From positions 1-64,000 of the forward strand of contig NZ_BOOA01000004.1 of assembly GCF_016862995.1 (NCBI RefSeq): a stretch of 64,000 nt of DNA, in the 5' to 3' direction. Origin of the DNA: Acrocarpospora phusangensis. GTDB lineage: Bacteria > Actinomycetota > Actinomycetes > Streptosporangiales > Streptosporangiaceae. A program made the position numbers and the translations under genes. Shown piece after piece: positions 8,200 through 15,845 of this stretch. Under the pieces are notes generated by a model. It saw nothing but the letters and a program-made list of their open reading frames with translations. It was not told the origin of the DNA and ran no database searches. Positions within the stretch are counted from its first letter, which is position 1. Each line of letters opens with the position of its first letter.

Positions 8200-9609
8200 G
8201 TGCACCCCTACTGGCAGCAGCAACAGCCCAGGCCATCCGAGGGCTTAACCGTATTGTGGGCTCTGGTCCCGCTGTTTACCTGTGGGTTTGGTACGCCCTT
8301 CATCATTGGGTACGCGGCCTATCGGCGGCGCAGCCCGTGGCTGGTCGTCTCAACCGGCGGATACGTCCTGAGTGTCGTCATCTTCCTCATCGGGGTCTTC
8401 TCCTACGACGATCTGGACCTGCTGCCCACCTGGCTCGACGTGACGATGACCGTCGGGCTGTTCGTGAACTGGCTCGGCGGGCTGACGCAGGCGCTGATCA
8501 TCCGTACCAAGGTGTTCTACGGGCAGCCACAGCACGTCCAGCACGGGCAGGCGCAGCAGATGAACCAGCCGTACCCGCCGCCGATGCCGGTGCGTCCGCC
8601 GATGCCGCAGGGGCCGGTGTTCCCCCCGCCGCCGCCCCGGCCGGTCGGGCACGTCACCGGGCCGCGTCCGCCGATGGCCCCGCGTCCGGGGCCGCCGATG
8701 CCGCCGCCGAACCCCATGCCGAATCCCATGCCGAATCCCATGCCGAACCCGATGCCGCATTCGACCGGTCCCCGGTCGCCGTGGCGGAACGCGCCCACCC
8801 GGCCGGGCTCCTCCGGGCCCGCCGATCCGTCGAACCGGCCGGAGCAGCTCGGGCACTACCGGGTGATCGGCAACCTGGGGAAGGGCGGGCAGGGCTCGGT
8901 CTACCTCGGCGTGGACCCGCAGGGCCGCAAGGTCGCCATCAAGGTGCTGCACGCGCACATCGCGGGCGACGAGGCCGCCCAGGCCAGGTTCCTGCGCGAG
9001 GTGGAGGCGGCCCGCCGGGTGGCGCCGTTCTCGACCGCGCGGGTGCTGGACGTGAGCGTCACCGCCGAGCTGGCGTACGTGGTGAGCGAGTTCGTGGACG
9101 GCCAGTCCCTGGACCAGCTGGTCAGGGACAAGGGCCCCCGGCCGGAGGACGGCCTGATCCGGCTGGCGCTGGCCACGTCCGGGGCGCTGGCCGCCATCCA
9201 CAAGGCGGGCATCGTGCACCGCGACTTCAAGCCGAGCAACGTCCTGATCGGCGCGGACGGCCCGCGTGTGATCGACTTCGGCATCGCCAAGGCGCTCGAC
9301 CAGGTGACCGCGACGGCCAGCCAGATCATGGGGACGCCGGCGTACATGTCGCCCGAGCAGCTCGCCGGGGAGGTGGTCGGGCCGAAGACGGACGTGTTCA
9401 GCTGGGCCGCCACGATGATCTTCGCGGCCACCGGCAGGACCGCGTTCGGGGACGACACCATCCCGGCCATCCTGAACCGGGTGATCAACCATCAGCCGGA
9501 CCTGAGCGCGCTGCCGGCCTCGCTCCGCGGTCTCGCCCGCTCCTGCCTGGACAAACGCCCGGAGAACCGCCCGACCGCCTCCGACGTGATGCTGAGGATC
9601 GTGCAGTAA
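8200..9609 (+). CDS. membrane-anchored Ser/Thr protein kinase with N-terminal membrane module
   Basis: 469 residues. Residues about 15-105 form a membrane module clearly related to that of the gene at 7164 (LWALVPLFTCGFGTPFIIGY, then VTMTVGLFVNWLGGLTQALI). A Pro/Met-rich linker (about 115-200, with PNPM repeats) leads to a Hanks-type kinase domain: glycine loop LGKGGQGSVYLG, VAIKVLHAH (ATP lysine), IVHRDFKPSNVLI (catalytic loop), VIDFGIAK (DFG) and SPEQ. All catalytic residues are present. The order membrane-then-kinase is reversed from PknB-type kinases and there is no PASTA sensor. Codon at 8245-8247 is a rare TTA. Converges on nuoH with a 4-base gap. Confidence 0.92.
   Translation: MHPYWQQQQPRPSEGLTVLWALVPLFTCGFGTPFIIGYAAYRRRSPWLVVSTGGYVLSVVIFLIGVFSYDDLDLLPTWLDVTMTVGLFVNWLGGLTQALIIRTKVFYGQPQHVQHGQAQQMNQPYPPPMPVRPPMPQGPVFPPPPPRPVGHVTGPRPPMAPRPGPPMPPPNPMPNPMPNPMPNPMPHSTGPRSPWRNAPTRPGSSGPADPSNRPEQLGHYRVIGNLGKGGQGSVYLGVDPQGRKVAIKVLHAHIAGDEAAQARFLREVEAARRVAPFSTARVLDVSVTAELAYVVSEFVDGQSLDQLVRDKGPRPEDGLIRLALATSGALAAIHKAGIVHRDFKPSNVLIGADGPRVIDFGIAKALDQVTATASQIMGTPAYMSPEQLAGEVVGPKTDVFSWAATMIFAATGRTAFGDDTIPAILNRVINHQPDLSALPASLRGLARSCLDKRPENRPTASDVMLRIVQ
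8710..8757 (+). repeat. 12-bp tandem repeat, 4 copies (Pro-Asn-Pro-Met)
   Basis: Four copies of AAYCCSATGCCG lie within the kinase linker and encode NPMP units. The copies differ only at wobble positions. Such repeats can change length by slippage and would alter the distance between membrane module and kinase in 4-residue steps. Confidence 0.85.
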
Positions 9610-9613
9610 CGGG

Positions 9614-10561
9614 TTAGAGCACCTTCACGACGCCGGTCAGGGCCAGCTGGACCAGGGCGAGGGGGACCAGGCCCACCCAGGCGAGCTTCTGGAGCTGGTC
9701 CTCCCGCATCCGGGGGTAGCTGACGCGCACCCAGATGACCACGAAGGCCAGGGCGAAGATCTTGATGAGGGTCCAGACCGCGCCGGGGAGCCAGGGGCCC
9801 TGCCAGCCGCCCAGGAAGAGCACGGTGGTCAGCGCGGAGAGCACCACGATGCCGGCGTACTCGGCGAGCATGAAGAGGGCGAAGCGGATGCCCGTGTACT
9901 CGGTCATCGGGCCCATGATGATCTCGGACTCGGCGATCGGCATGTCGAAGGGCGGGCGGCGCAGTTCGGCCAGGCCGGCCACGAAGAACACGACCGCGCC
10001 GATGCCCTGCCAGGGCAGCCACCACCACTGCCACGCCTCCACGATGCCGCTCAGCGAGAGCGTGCCCGCGGCCATCGCCACGCTGGAGGCGGCCAGCACC
10101 AGCGGCAGCTCGTACGACATCAGCTGCGCGGCCGACCGCATCCCGCCGAGCACCGAGTACTTGTTGGCCGACGACCACCCGGCCATGATCGACCCGAGCA
10201 CCCCGATGCCCATGACGGCCAGCACGAAGAACAGCCCGGCGTCCAGGTCCACGCCGTACCAGCCGGGTGCCACGGGAATGACGATCATCACGACCAGGTA
10301 CGGCACCAGCCCCACGGCCGGCGCGATGCGGAAGACGGTCCGGTCGGCGGCGGCCGGGATGACGTCCTCCTTCTGGACGAACTTCACCCCGTCCGCGATC
10401 AGCTGGGCCCAGCCGTGGAACCCCCCGGCGTACATGGGGCCGAGGCGGGACTGCATGTGCGCCATCGCCTTGTGCTCCAGCTGCCCGACGATGAGCGGCA
10501 GCAGCAGGAAGGCGCCGATGATCACGACGAGCCGGATGGCGACGTCAAGCACCTCAGGCAT
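9614..10561 (-). CDS. nuoH: NADH-quinone oxidoreductase subunit H
   Basis: 315-residue membrane subunit that forms the entry to the quinone chamber with NuoB and NuoD. Typical NuoH segments: LGPMYAGGFHGWAQLIADGVK, the E-rich loop LRRPPFDMPIAESEIIMGPM, and TEYTGIRFALFMLAEYA. I use the ATG at 10561, which overlaps the nuoC stop by 8 bases and begins the first helix; the frame is open further upstream but only inside nuoC. Slightly short for the family. In a complete operon NuoD, E, F and G would lie between NuoC and NuoH; here nuoH follows nuoC directly. Confidence 0.94.
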   Translation of the reverse strand: MPEVLDVAIRLVVIIGAFLLLPLIVGQLEHKAMAHMQSRLGPMYAGGFHGWAQLIADGVKFVQKEDVIPAAADRTVFRIAPAVGLVPYLVVMIVIPVAPGWYGVDLDAGLFFVLAVMGIGVLGSIMAGWSSANKYSVLGGMRSAAQLMSYELPLVLAASSVAMAAGTLSLSGIVEAWQWWWLPWQGIGAVVFFVAGLAELRRPPFDMPIAESEIIMGPMTEYTGIRFALFMLAEYAGIVVLSALTTVLFLGGWQGPWLPGAVWTLIKIFALAFVVIWVRVSYPRMREDQLQKLAWVGLVPLALVQLALTGVVKVL

Positions 10562-11072
10562 CCTTGCCCCAATCAGCCGGGACCCCCGGCGGAGCCATCT
10601 TGCGACGGCTTGGCGCGCCATGGCCGGATTCGCCCGGTTCCTTGGCTCCCGGCCAGACCTTCGCCACGCGGGCGGCGAGCACGAAATCCTTGCGCAGCGG
10701 GTGGCCCTCGAACCCGTCCGGCAGCAGCAGCGGGCGCAGGTCCGGATGGCCCTCGAAGATCACCCCGAACATCTCGTACGTCTCGCGCTCGTGCCAGTTG
10801 GCCCCCCGGTAGACCTCCACCGCGGAGGGGAGCCGGGGGTCGGCGCGCGGCACCCGGGTCCTGATCAGCAGGTGGGCGAAGGACTCCGGGTCGAACACGT
10901 GGGCCACCACGCCGAAGGAGTCCGGGGGCTCGTCCACGCCGGTCAGCCAGTCGAAGAAGTGGTAGCCCTGGTCGCGGGCGTGGCGCAGGGCGTCGGCCCA
11001 GCCGGCCGGATCGACGTCCACCGTGGTCTCGCCGAAGGTCTCGGAGACCGTGCCGCCAGGAATGCCGATCAT
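10554..11072 (-). CDS. nuoC: NADH-quinone oxidoreductase subunit C (30 kDa)
   Basis: 172 residues. The family signature is near the middle: [20 protein letters not shown], followed shortly by GHPLRKDF. NuoC is a peripheral-arm subunit that stabilises NuoD and has no cofactor. It is not fused to NuoD. The ATG at 11072 overlaps the nuoB stop (ATGA), and its 3' end overlaps nuoH. The C-terminal 25 residues are Lys/Pro/Gly-rich. It is notable that it is present without its usual partner NuoD in the same locus. Confidence 0.92.
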   Translation of the reverse strand: MIGIPGGTVSETFGETTVDVDPAGWADALRHARDQGYHFFDWLTGVDEPPDSFGVVAHVFDPESFAHLLIRTRVPRADPRLPSAVEVYRGANWHERETYEMFGVIFEGHPDLRPLLLPDGFEGHPLRKDFVLAARVAKVWPGAKEPGESGHGAPSRRKMAPPGVPADWGKDA

Positions 11073-11611
11073 GTGATCACCGGGTTGCCGGGCTGGTCCT
11101 TGGCCCAGACGTAGCGGTCGCTGAGGTTCTCCGTGGCGATCATCTCCTGGAGCTTCACGATGCCGTGGAGCAGGGCCTCGGGCCGCGGCGGGCAGCCGGG
11201 CACGTACACGTCCACGGGGATGATCTGGTCGACGCCCTTGGTCACGCAGTAGGAGTCCCAGTACGGCCCGCCGGAGTTGGAGCAGGCCCCGAACGAGATC
11301 ACGTACTTGGGGTCGGGCATCTGCTCGTAGAGGCGTTTCACGGCGGGGGCCATCTTGTCGGTCACCGTGCCGGAGACGATCATCAGGTCGGCCTGGCGGG
11401 GGCCGTTGGCGAAGGGGATGACGCCGAACCTGATGAAGTCGTGGCGGCTCATCGAGGTGGCGATGAACTCGATGGCGCAGCAGGCCAGGCCGAAGTTGAA
11501 CACCCAGAGGGAGTACTTGCGGCCCCAGTTGAGGACGAACTTCATCGGTTTGGGGGCGAGCCGCGAGACCGGGCCCACGGTCGGCATCGGAAGATCGGCC
11601 ATGCGTGGCAT
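11069..11611 (-). CDS. nuoB: NADH-quinone oxidoreductase subunit B (cluster N2)
   Basis: 180-residue subunit binding the terminal [4Fe-4S] cluster N2 that reduces quinone. Ligands are present: the tandem Cys in [10 protein letters not shown], the Cys in [12 protein letters not shown] and the Cys in [21 protein letters not shown] ribosome site lies 5 bases ahead of the ATG at 11611. Some positions normally invariant differ (for example [14 protein letters not shown] in place of the commoner GxCASSGGxF), fitting a divergent second-type NuoB. Translationally coupled to nuoC. Confidence 0.94.
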   Translation of the reverse strand: MPRMADLPMPTVGPVSRLAPKPMKFVLNWGRKYSLWVFNFGLACCAIEFIATSMSRHDFIRFGVIPFANGPRQADLMIVSGTVTDKMAPAVKRLYEQMPDPKYVISFGACSNSGGPYWDSYCVTKGVDQIIPVDVYVPGCPPRPEALLHGIVKLQEMIATENLSDRYVWAKDQPGNPVIT

Positions 11612-11624
11612 TGTCCTCCTCCTC

Positions 11625-11678
11625 TCAGGTCCAGGCGAGATCTCAGGTCCAGGTGCGTTGTCAGGTCCAGGCGAGCAC
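11625..11678. repeat. 18-bp tandem repeat, 3 copies, across the nuoA stop codon
   Basis: Three units beginning TCAGGTCCAGGYG start at 11625, 11643 and 11661, exactly 18 bases apart. The last is the 3' end of nuoA itself (encoding VLAWT-stop on the minus strand), so the nuoA tail has been copied twice into the nuoA-nuoB gap, each copy bringing a TGA. Confidence 0.85.
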
Positions 11679-12032
11679 GCGTTTCCGCCAGGCGTACAGG
11701 ATGCCGAGGGCGATGAAGGCCAGGAAGACGAACATCTCGACGAGTGTGGTGAGGCCGAAGCCGGGGGCGGCGAAGACGGTCGCCCAGGGGAAGAGGAAGA
11801 CGGCGTCCACGGCGAAGACGACGTAGAGGTAGGTGAAGACGTAGTACCGGATCTGCGACTGGGCCCAGCCGTCGCCGACCGGGTCGACGCCGCACTCGTA
11901 GGTGGTGAGCTTCTCGGCGGTGGGGCGGTCGGGCCGGAGCAGCCGGTTGATCAGCAGCCCGCCGGCGAAGATCGCCACTCCGATCCCGAGCAGCACGGCC
12001 ACAACCACGTATGACCCGAAATATCCGGTCAT
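11661..12032 (-). CDS. nuoA: NADH-quinone oxidoreductase subunit A
   Basis: 123 residues with three membrane helices. The conserved loop [20 protein letters not shown] and the acidic second helix [17 protein letters not shown] are diagnostic. NuoA sits near the quinone cavity, and its conserved Cys (C47 here) lies in the conformationally switching loop. A GAGGAG ribosome site is just ahead of the ATG at 12032. First gene of the nuoABCH block, with its promoter in 12033-12210, shared with the divergent deacetylase gene. Confidence 0.95.
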   Translation of the reverse strand: MTGYFGSYVVVAVLLGIGVAIFAGGLLINRLLRPDRPTAEKLTTYECGVDPVGDGWAQSQIRYYVFTYLYVVFAVDAVFLFPWATVFAAPGFGLTTLVEMFVFLAFIALGILYAWRKRVLAWT

Positions 12033-12197
12033 CAGCTCTCCTCGCGTCTGGACTTGAGCGTACCTGCCGACCGGGTGATCGTCCCGTCCCCGAGGCCCCG
12101 AAGATCCCTTGAGGGTGCTCTGGACCGGTTAACCCCCGGCATATCCATGAAAGCCTCAAACCATGACAAAGCCGGGCGGTTGATGTCTAAATCCCCA

Positions 12198-12203
12198 TAA
12201 CGT
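12198..12203 (+). promoter_or_regulatory. -10 box of a leaderless promoter
   Basis: TAACGT ends 7 bases before the ATG at 12211; the gap has no Shine-Dalgarno. Confidence 0.45.
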
Positions 12204-12210
12204 TGCACTT

Positions 12211-13713
12211 ATGCCCTCACTTCGACTGGCTGGAGGAATCGCGCTCTGCGTCACGCTCAGCGCGGGTTGCGCGATGGCCTCCCACCACGGTGACGGCAGC
12301 ACGGACGACGACGCCCCCATAGCATCAGAGCCCACGATGCTGACCTACGTCGATCCGGCCTCGGTCGAGGGACTGATCCCGCAGAGCATCTCCGGCGAGA
12401 CCCGCGAACCCCACCTGCACGTCAGCTTCCCCACCCTGGAGGACACCCCCGCCCTCAACCGGCGTCTCACGAACGACCTGGGCAAGGCCGTGCAGTCCTA
12501 CACCATCCGCACCAAGACGGCCGACCGGTTCCCCGCCCCCGAATACAACGTGGACTGGCAGCTCACCGCCGCCTCCCCCGACGTGGTCGGCGTACGGCTG
12601 CGCACCGGCGAGTTCGGCGGCGTGCGCTGGGCCAACTCCACCAGAACCCTCTGGTACGACCGTCCGGCCGACCACGTGCTCGGCTCCGCCGATCTGGTGA
12701 ACAACCTGGATCTGCTGTCCGCCCTGGTCAAGCAGCACCTGGACCGCGACCCCGCGGTGGACTCCGACGTGGTGCGCCCCGACCCCCGGCTGTTCGACTC
12801 GCTGGACTTCAACTCGCGCGGCGACCTGGTGGCGGAGTTCGACGACTACCAGGTGGCCCCCGGCTCGGTGGGGCGGATCGCGGTCGCCATCCCCCGCAAG
12901 GACGCCGACGCGCTGCTCACCCCGTTCGGCCGCCGCGCCAGGATCGCGGTGGAGCAGGCGAAGCCGGCCTCGCTGCCGGAGATCGTCACGATGAGGGGCG
13001 GCGGCGGCCATTCGGTGCCGAACATCGTCCCCCGGCCGCGCGGCGTGCCCAGCGAGCCCGAGCACCGGGCGGACTGCGCGGTGCTCAAATGTGTCGCCCT
13101 CACCTTCGACGACGGTCCCGGGCCCAACACCGAGAAGGTGCTGAACGCGCTCGGCGACGAGCGGGCCACCTTCTTCGCCGTCGGCGTCAACGCCGCGGTC
13201 GAGCCGCGGGAGCTGGCCAGGATCCGGGAGCGCGGGCACCTGGTGGCCAACCACACGTGGTCGCACCGGGATCTCACCACGATGCCGGAGAACCGGGTGT
13301 ACGAGCAGCTCAGCCGTACCCAGAGTCTGATCGAGGGGGCCACCGGGGAGGCGCCGGCGCTGGTGCGGGCGCCGTACGGGGCGATCGACCCGAAGGTGAG
13401 CGAGGTCGCCAGGGAGCTCGGCCTGAGCCTGGTGCAGTGGAACGTGGACCCGAAGGACTGGCGGGACGAGAACGCCGGCGCGATCGCCTCGCGCACCCTG
13501 GCCGAGGCCCGGCGCAACTCGATCGTCCTCCTGCACGACACCAATCCCGCCACCGCCGACGCGATCCCGGAGATCGTGGACGGCCTCGCCGCGCGCGGGT
13601 TCACACTCGTCACCGTGCCCGAGTTGTACGGCTCGGCGAGCATGACCCCCGGCCACACCTACGATGCAGGTGGGCGGGCCTCCGTCTCGCGTCGTGGGCA
13701 ACCGCTGCCGTGA
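12211..13713 (+). CDS. polysaccharide deacetylase lipoprotein (DUF3298-like plus NodB domain)
   Basis: 500 residues. An N-terminal export signal ends in a lipobox-like LSAGC at residue 20. Residues about 50-260 resemble the DUF3298/RsiV-type extracytoplasmic domain. Residues about 290-480 are a NodB deacetylase with all five motifs: TFDDGP, HTWSH, RAPYG, DPKDW and LLHD, so the metal and catalytic residues look intact. It probably N-deacetylates peptidoglycan or another amino-sugar polymer outside the membrane. Divergent from nuoA; no evidence that it is functionally linked to complex I. Confidence 0.9.
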   Translation: MPSLRLAGGIALCVTLSAGCAMASHHGDGSTDDDAPIASEPTMLTYVDPASVEGLIPQSISGETREPHLHVSFPTLEDTPALNRRLTNDLGKAVQSYTIRTKTADRFPAPEYNVDWQLTAASPDVVGVRLRTGEFGGVRWANSTRTLWYDRPADHVLGSADLVNNLDLLSALVKQHLDRDPAVDSDVVRPDPRLFDSLDFNSRGDLVAEFDDYQVAPGSVGRIAVAIPRKDADALLTPFGRRARIAVEQAKPASLPEIVTMRGGGGHSVPNIVPRPRGVPSEPEHRADCAVLKCVALTFDDGPGPNTEKVLNALGDERATFFAVGVNAAVEPRELARIRERGHLVANHTWSHRDLTTMPENRVYEQLSRTQSLIEGATGEAPALVRAPYGAIDPKVSEVARELGLSLVQWNVDPKDWRDENAGAIASRTLAEARRNSIVLLHDTNPATADAIPEIVDGLAARGFTLVTVPELYGSASMTPGHTYDAGGRASVSRRGQPLP

Positions 13714-13719
13714 CAGCGG
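13702..13719 (+). terminator. possible hairpin at the deacetylase 3' end
   Basis: CCGCTG, loop CCGTGA, CAGCGG forms a 6-bp GC-rich stem overlapping the stop codon. No T-tract follows, so terminator function is uncertain. Confidence 0.35.
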
Positions 13720-13727
13720 CGGGGACA

Positions 13728-13733
13728 TATAGT
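13728..13733 (+). promoter_or_regulatory. -10 box before the korA leader peptide
   Basis: TATAGT lies 8 bases ahead of the GTG of the small leader ORF at 13742, placing the transcript start close to that GTG. Confidence 0.45.
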
Positions 13734-13741
13734 TAGACAGC

Positions 13742-13822
13742 GTGACCCGAAACATCCTCTTCACGCGCCGACACGTAGACCTGTGCCGGCTCGCGTCGGG
13801 GCTGTGTCGCCGGGCGACCTGA
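13742..13822 (+). CDS. 26-residue Cys-containing leader peptide upstream of korA
   Basis: A GTG-initiated ORF of 26 codons ends at the TGA 13820-13822, 178 bases before korA. It contains RRHVDLCRLASGLCRR, a pattern I recognise from short leader peptides that in actinobacteria precede sulfur- and cysteine-related genes. The two Cys codons (TGC, TGT) sit in the second half. It starts almost at the predicted transcript start. A likely role is attenuation: ribosome progress over Cys codons reports Cys-tRNA supply and controls korAB, whose product needs Fe-S clusters. The family match is from memory and the mechanism is inference. Confidence 0.7.
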   Translation: MTRNILFTRRHVDLCRLASGLCRRAT

Positions 13823-13824
13823 CA

Positions 13825-13864
13825 ACAGTGACGTTCCCCCCTGATGGCCCCGCAGGATCACTGT
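13825..13864 (+). promoter_or_regulatory. inverted repeat after the leader peptide
   Basis: ACAGTGA (13825-13831) and TCACTGT (13858-13864) are perfect 7-base complements starting 2 bases after the leader stop codon, with a 26-base loop. It could be one arm of an attenuator or anti-attenuator governing korAB. No T-tract follows. Confidence 0.4.
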
Positions 13865-14000
13865 CCGACCGCCCCGCGTAAGTCACACCCTTCGGCGAAG
13901 AGCAAACCACGACAAATCATCGTGGCTCCAGGGATCTAGCATGGAAACAAGAACGCGACGAGCTCGTGTGCTCGGACGCGTCAAGGAGGATTGAGCAGCT

Positions 14001-15845
14001 GTGACCAAACAGGTTCAGCAACTCGACCGCGTGATCATCCGGTTCGCGGGTGACTCCGGCGACGGCATGCAGCTGACCGGAGACCGCTTCACCGCGGAAA
14101 CCGCCGAGTTCGGCAACGACCTCTCCACTCTCCCCAACTTCCCGGCCGAGATCCGCGCCCCCGCGGGCACCCTGCCGGGCGTGTCGAGCTTCCAGCTCCA
14201 CTTCGCCGACCACGACATCCTGACCCCCGGGGACGCGCCCAACGTCCTGGTCGCGATGAACCCGGCCGCGCTCAAGGCGAACCTGTCCGACCTCCCGCGC
14301 GGGGCCGACATCATCGCGAACTCCGACGAGTTCACCAAGCGCAACCTGGCCAAGGTCGGCTACGCGGAGAGCCCCCTGGAGGACGAGTCGCTGAGCGAGT
14401 GGCGCGTGCACTCGGTGCCGCTGACCTCGCTGACCGTCAAGGCGCTGGAAGAGTTCGAGATCTCGAAGAAGGACGCGGAGCGCGCGAAGAACATGTTCGC
14501 GCTGGGGCTGCTGTCCTGGCTCTACCACCGCCCGGTCGAGGCGACCATCAAGTTCATCGAGTCCAAGTTCGCCAAGAAGCCGGACATCGCCAAGTCGAAC
14601 GTGGCGGCGTTCAACGCGGGCTGGAACTACGGGGAGACCACCGAGGCCTTCTCCGTCTCGTACGAGATCAAGCCGGCCAAGCTGGCCCCCGGGGTGTACC
14701 GCAACATCTCCGGCAACCAGGCCCTGGCGTACGGGTTGATCGCCGCGTCCGTGCAGTCGGGGCTGCCGCTGTTCCTGGGGTCGTACCCGATCACGCCGGC
14801 CTCCGACATCCTGCACGAGCTGTCCAAGCACAAGCGGTTCGGCATCCGGACCTTCCAGGCCGAGGACGAGATCGCGGGCGTCGGCGCGGCGCTGGGCGCG
14901 GCGTTCGGCGGCGCGCTCGGGGTGACCACGACCTCGGGGCCCGGCGTGGCGCTGAAGGCCGAGACCGTGGGCCTGGCCGTGACGACCGAGCTGCCGCTCA
15001 TCGTCGTGGACGTGCAGCGGGCCGGTCCCTCCACCGGCATGCCCACCAAGACCGAGCAGACCGACCTCCTCATGGCCCTGTACGGCCGCAACGGCGAGTC
15101 CCCCGTCCCGGTCGTGGCCCCCTCGACCCCGTCGGACTGTTTCGACATCGCCGTCGAGGCGGCGCGCATCGCCCTGAAGTACCGCACCCCGGTCATGCTG
15201 CTGTCGGACGGGTATCTCGCCAACGGCTCCGAGCCCTGGAAGCTGCCGGAGATCGAGGACCTGCCGGACATCTCCGTGGAGTTCACCACCGAGCCCAACG
15301 GTGAGGACGGCACGTACCTGCCGTTCAAGCGGGACACCGAGACCCTCGCCCGCCCCTGGGCGGTTCCCGGCACGCCGGGCCTGGAGCACCGGATCGGCGG
15401 CATCGAGAAGGCCGACGGAACCGGCAACATCTCCTACGACCCGAACAACCACGACCTCATGGTCCGGCTCCGCCAGGCCAAGATCGACGGTATCGACGTG
15501 CCCGACCTGGAGGTGGACGACCCGTCCGGCTCCGCCCGGGTGCTCGTGCTCGGGTGGGGCTCCACGTACGGCCCGATCGCGGCGGCCATCCGCCGGGTGC
15601 GCCGGTCGGGCAGCGAGGTCGCCCAGGCGCATCTGCGGCATCTCAACCCGTTCCCCAAGAACATCGGCGAGGTGCTCAAGTCGTACGACAAGGTGCTGCT
15701 GCCGGAGATCAACCTCGGCCAGCTCGCCCTGCTGCTGCGGGCCAGATTCCTGGTCGACATCATCAGCTACAACCGGGTGCGCGGGCTCCCGTTCAAGGCC
15801 GAGGAGCTGGCAGGCGTGATCCAGGACGTGATCGACAGTGAGTGA
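14001..15845 (+). CDS. korA: 2-oxoacid:ferredoxin oxidoreductase, alpha subunit
   Basis: 614 residues. Residues about 8-190 are the gamma-type domain (FAGDSGDGMQLTGDRF), and about 210-600 the alpha/pyrimidine-binding domain (LGSYPITPASDILHELSKHK, with TTTSGPGVALKAE). This gamma-alpha fusion is the two-subunit KorAB type that oxidises 2-oxoglutarate (or another 2-oxoacid) with CoA to acyl-CoA, CO2 and reduced ferredoxin. The start is a GTG at 14001, with AAGGAGGA at 13983-13990. It overlaps korB by 8 bases, so the subunits are made together. Substrate preference cannot be read from sequence. Confidence 0.93.
   Translation: MTKQVQQLDRVIIRFAGDSGDGMQLTGDRFTAETAEFGNDLSTLPNFPAEIRAPAGTLPGVSSFQLHFADHDILTPGDAPNVLVAMNPAALKANLSDLPRGADIIANSDEFTKRNLAKVGYAESPLEDESLSEWRVHSVPLTSLTVKALEEFEISKKDAERAKNMFALGLLSWLYHRPVEATIKFIESKFAKKPDIAKSNVAAFNAGWNYGETTEAFSVSYEIKPAKLAPGVYRNISGNQALAYGLIAASVQSGLPLFLGSYPITPASDILHELSKHKRFGIRTFQAEDEIAGVGAALGAAFGGALGVTTTSGPGVALKAETVGLAVTTELPLIVVDVQRAGPSTGMPTKTEQTDLLMALYGRNGESPVPVVAPSTPSDCFDIAVEAARIALKYRTPVMLLSDGYLANGSEPWKLPEIEDLPDISVEFTTEPNGEDGTYLPFKRDTETLARPWAVPGTPGLEHRIGGIEKADGTGNISYDPNNHDLMVRLRQAKIDGIDVPDLEVDDPSGSARVLVLGWGSTYGPIAAAIRRVRRSGSEVAQAHLRHLNPFPKNIGEVLKSYDKVLLPEINLGQLALLLRARFLVDIISYNRVRGLPFKAEELAGVIQDVIDSE

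Noticed and set aside
10562-10621. N-terminal extension of NuoH
   Set aside because: The added basic residues come from inside nuoC; the ATG at 10561 begins the first membrane helix with the expected coupling.
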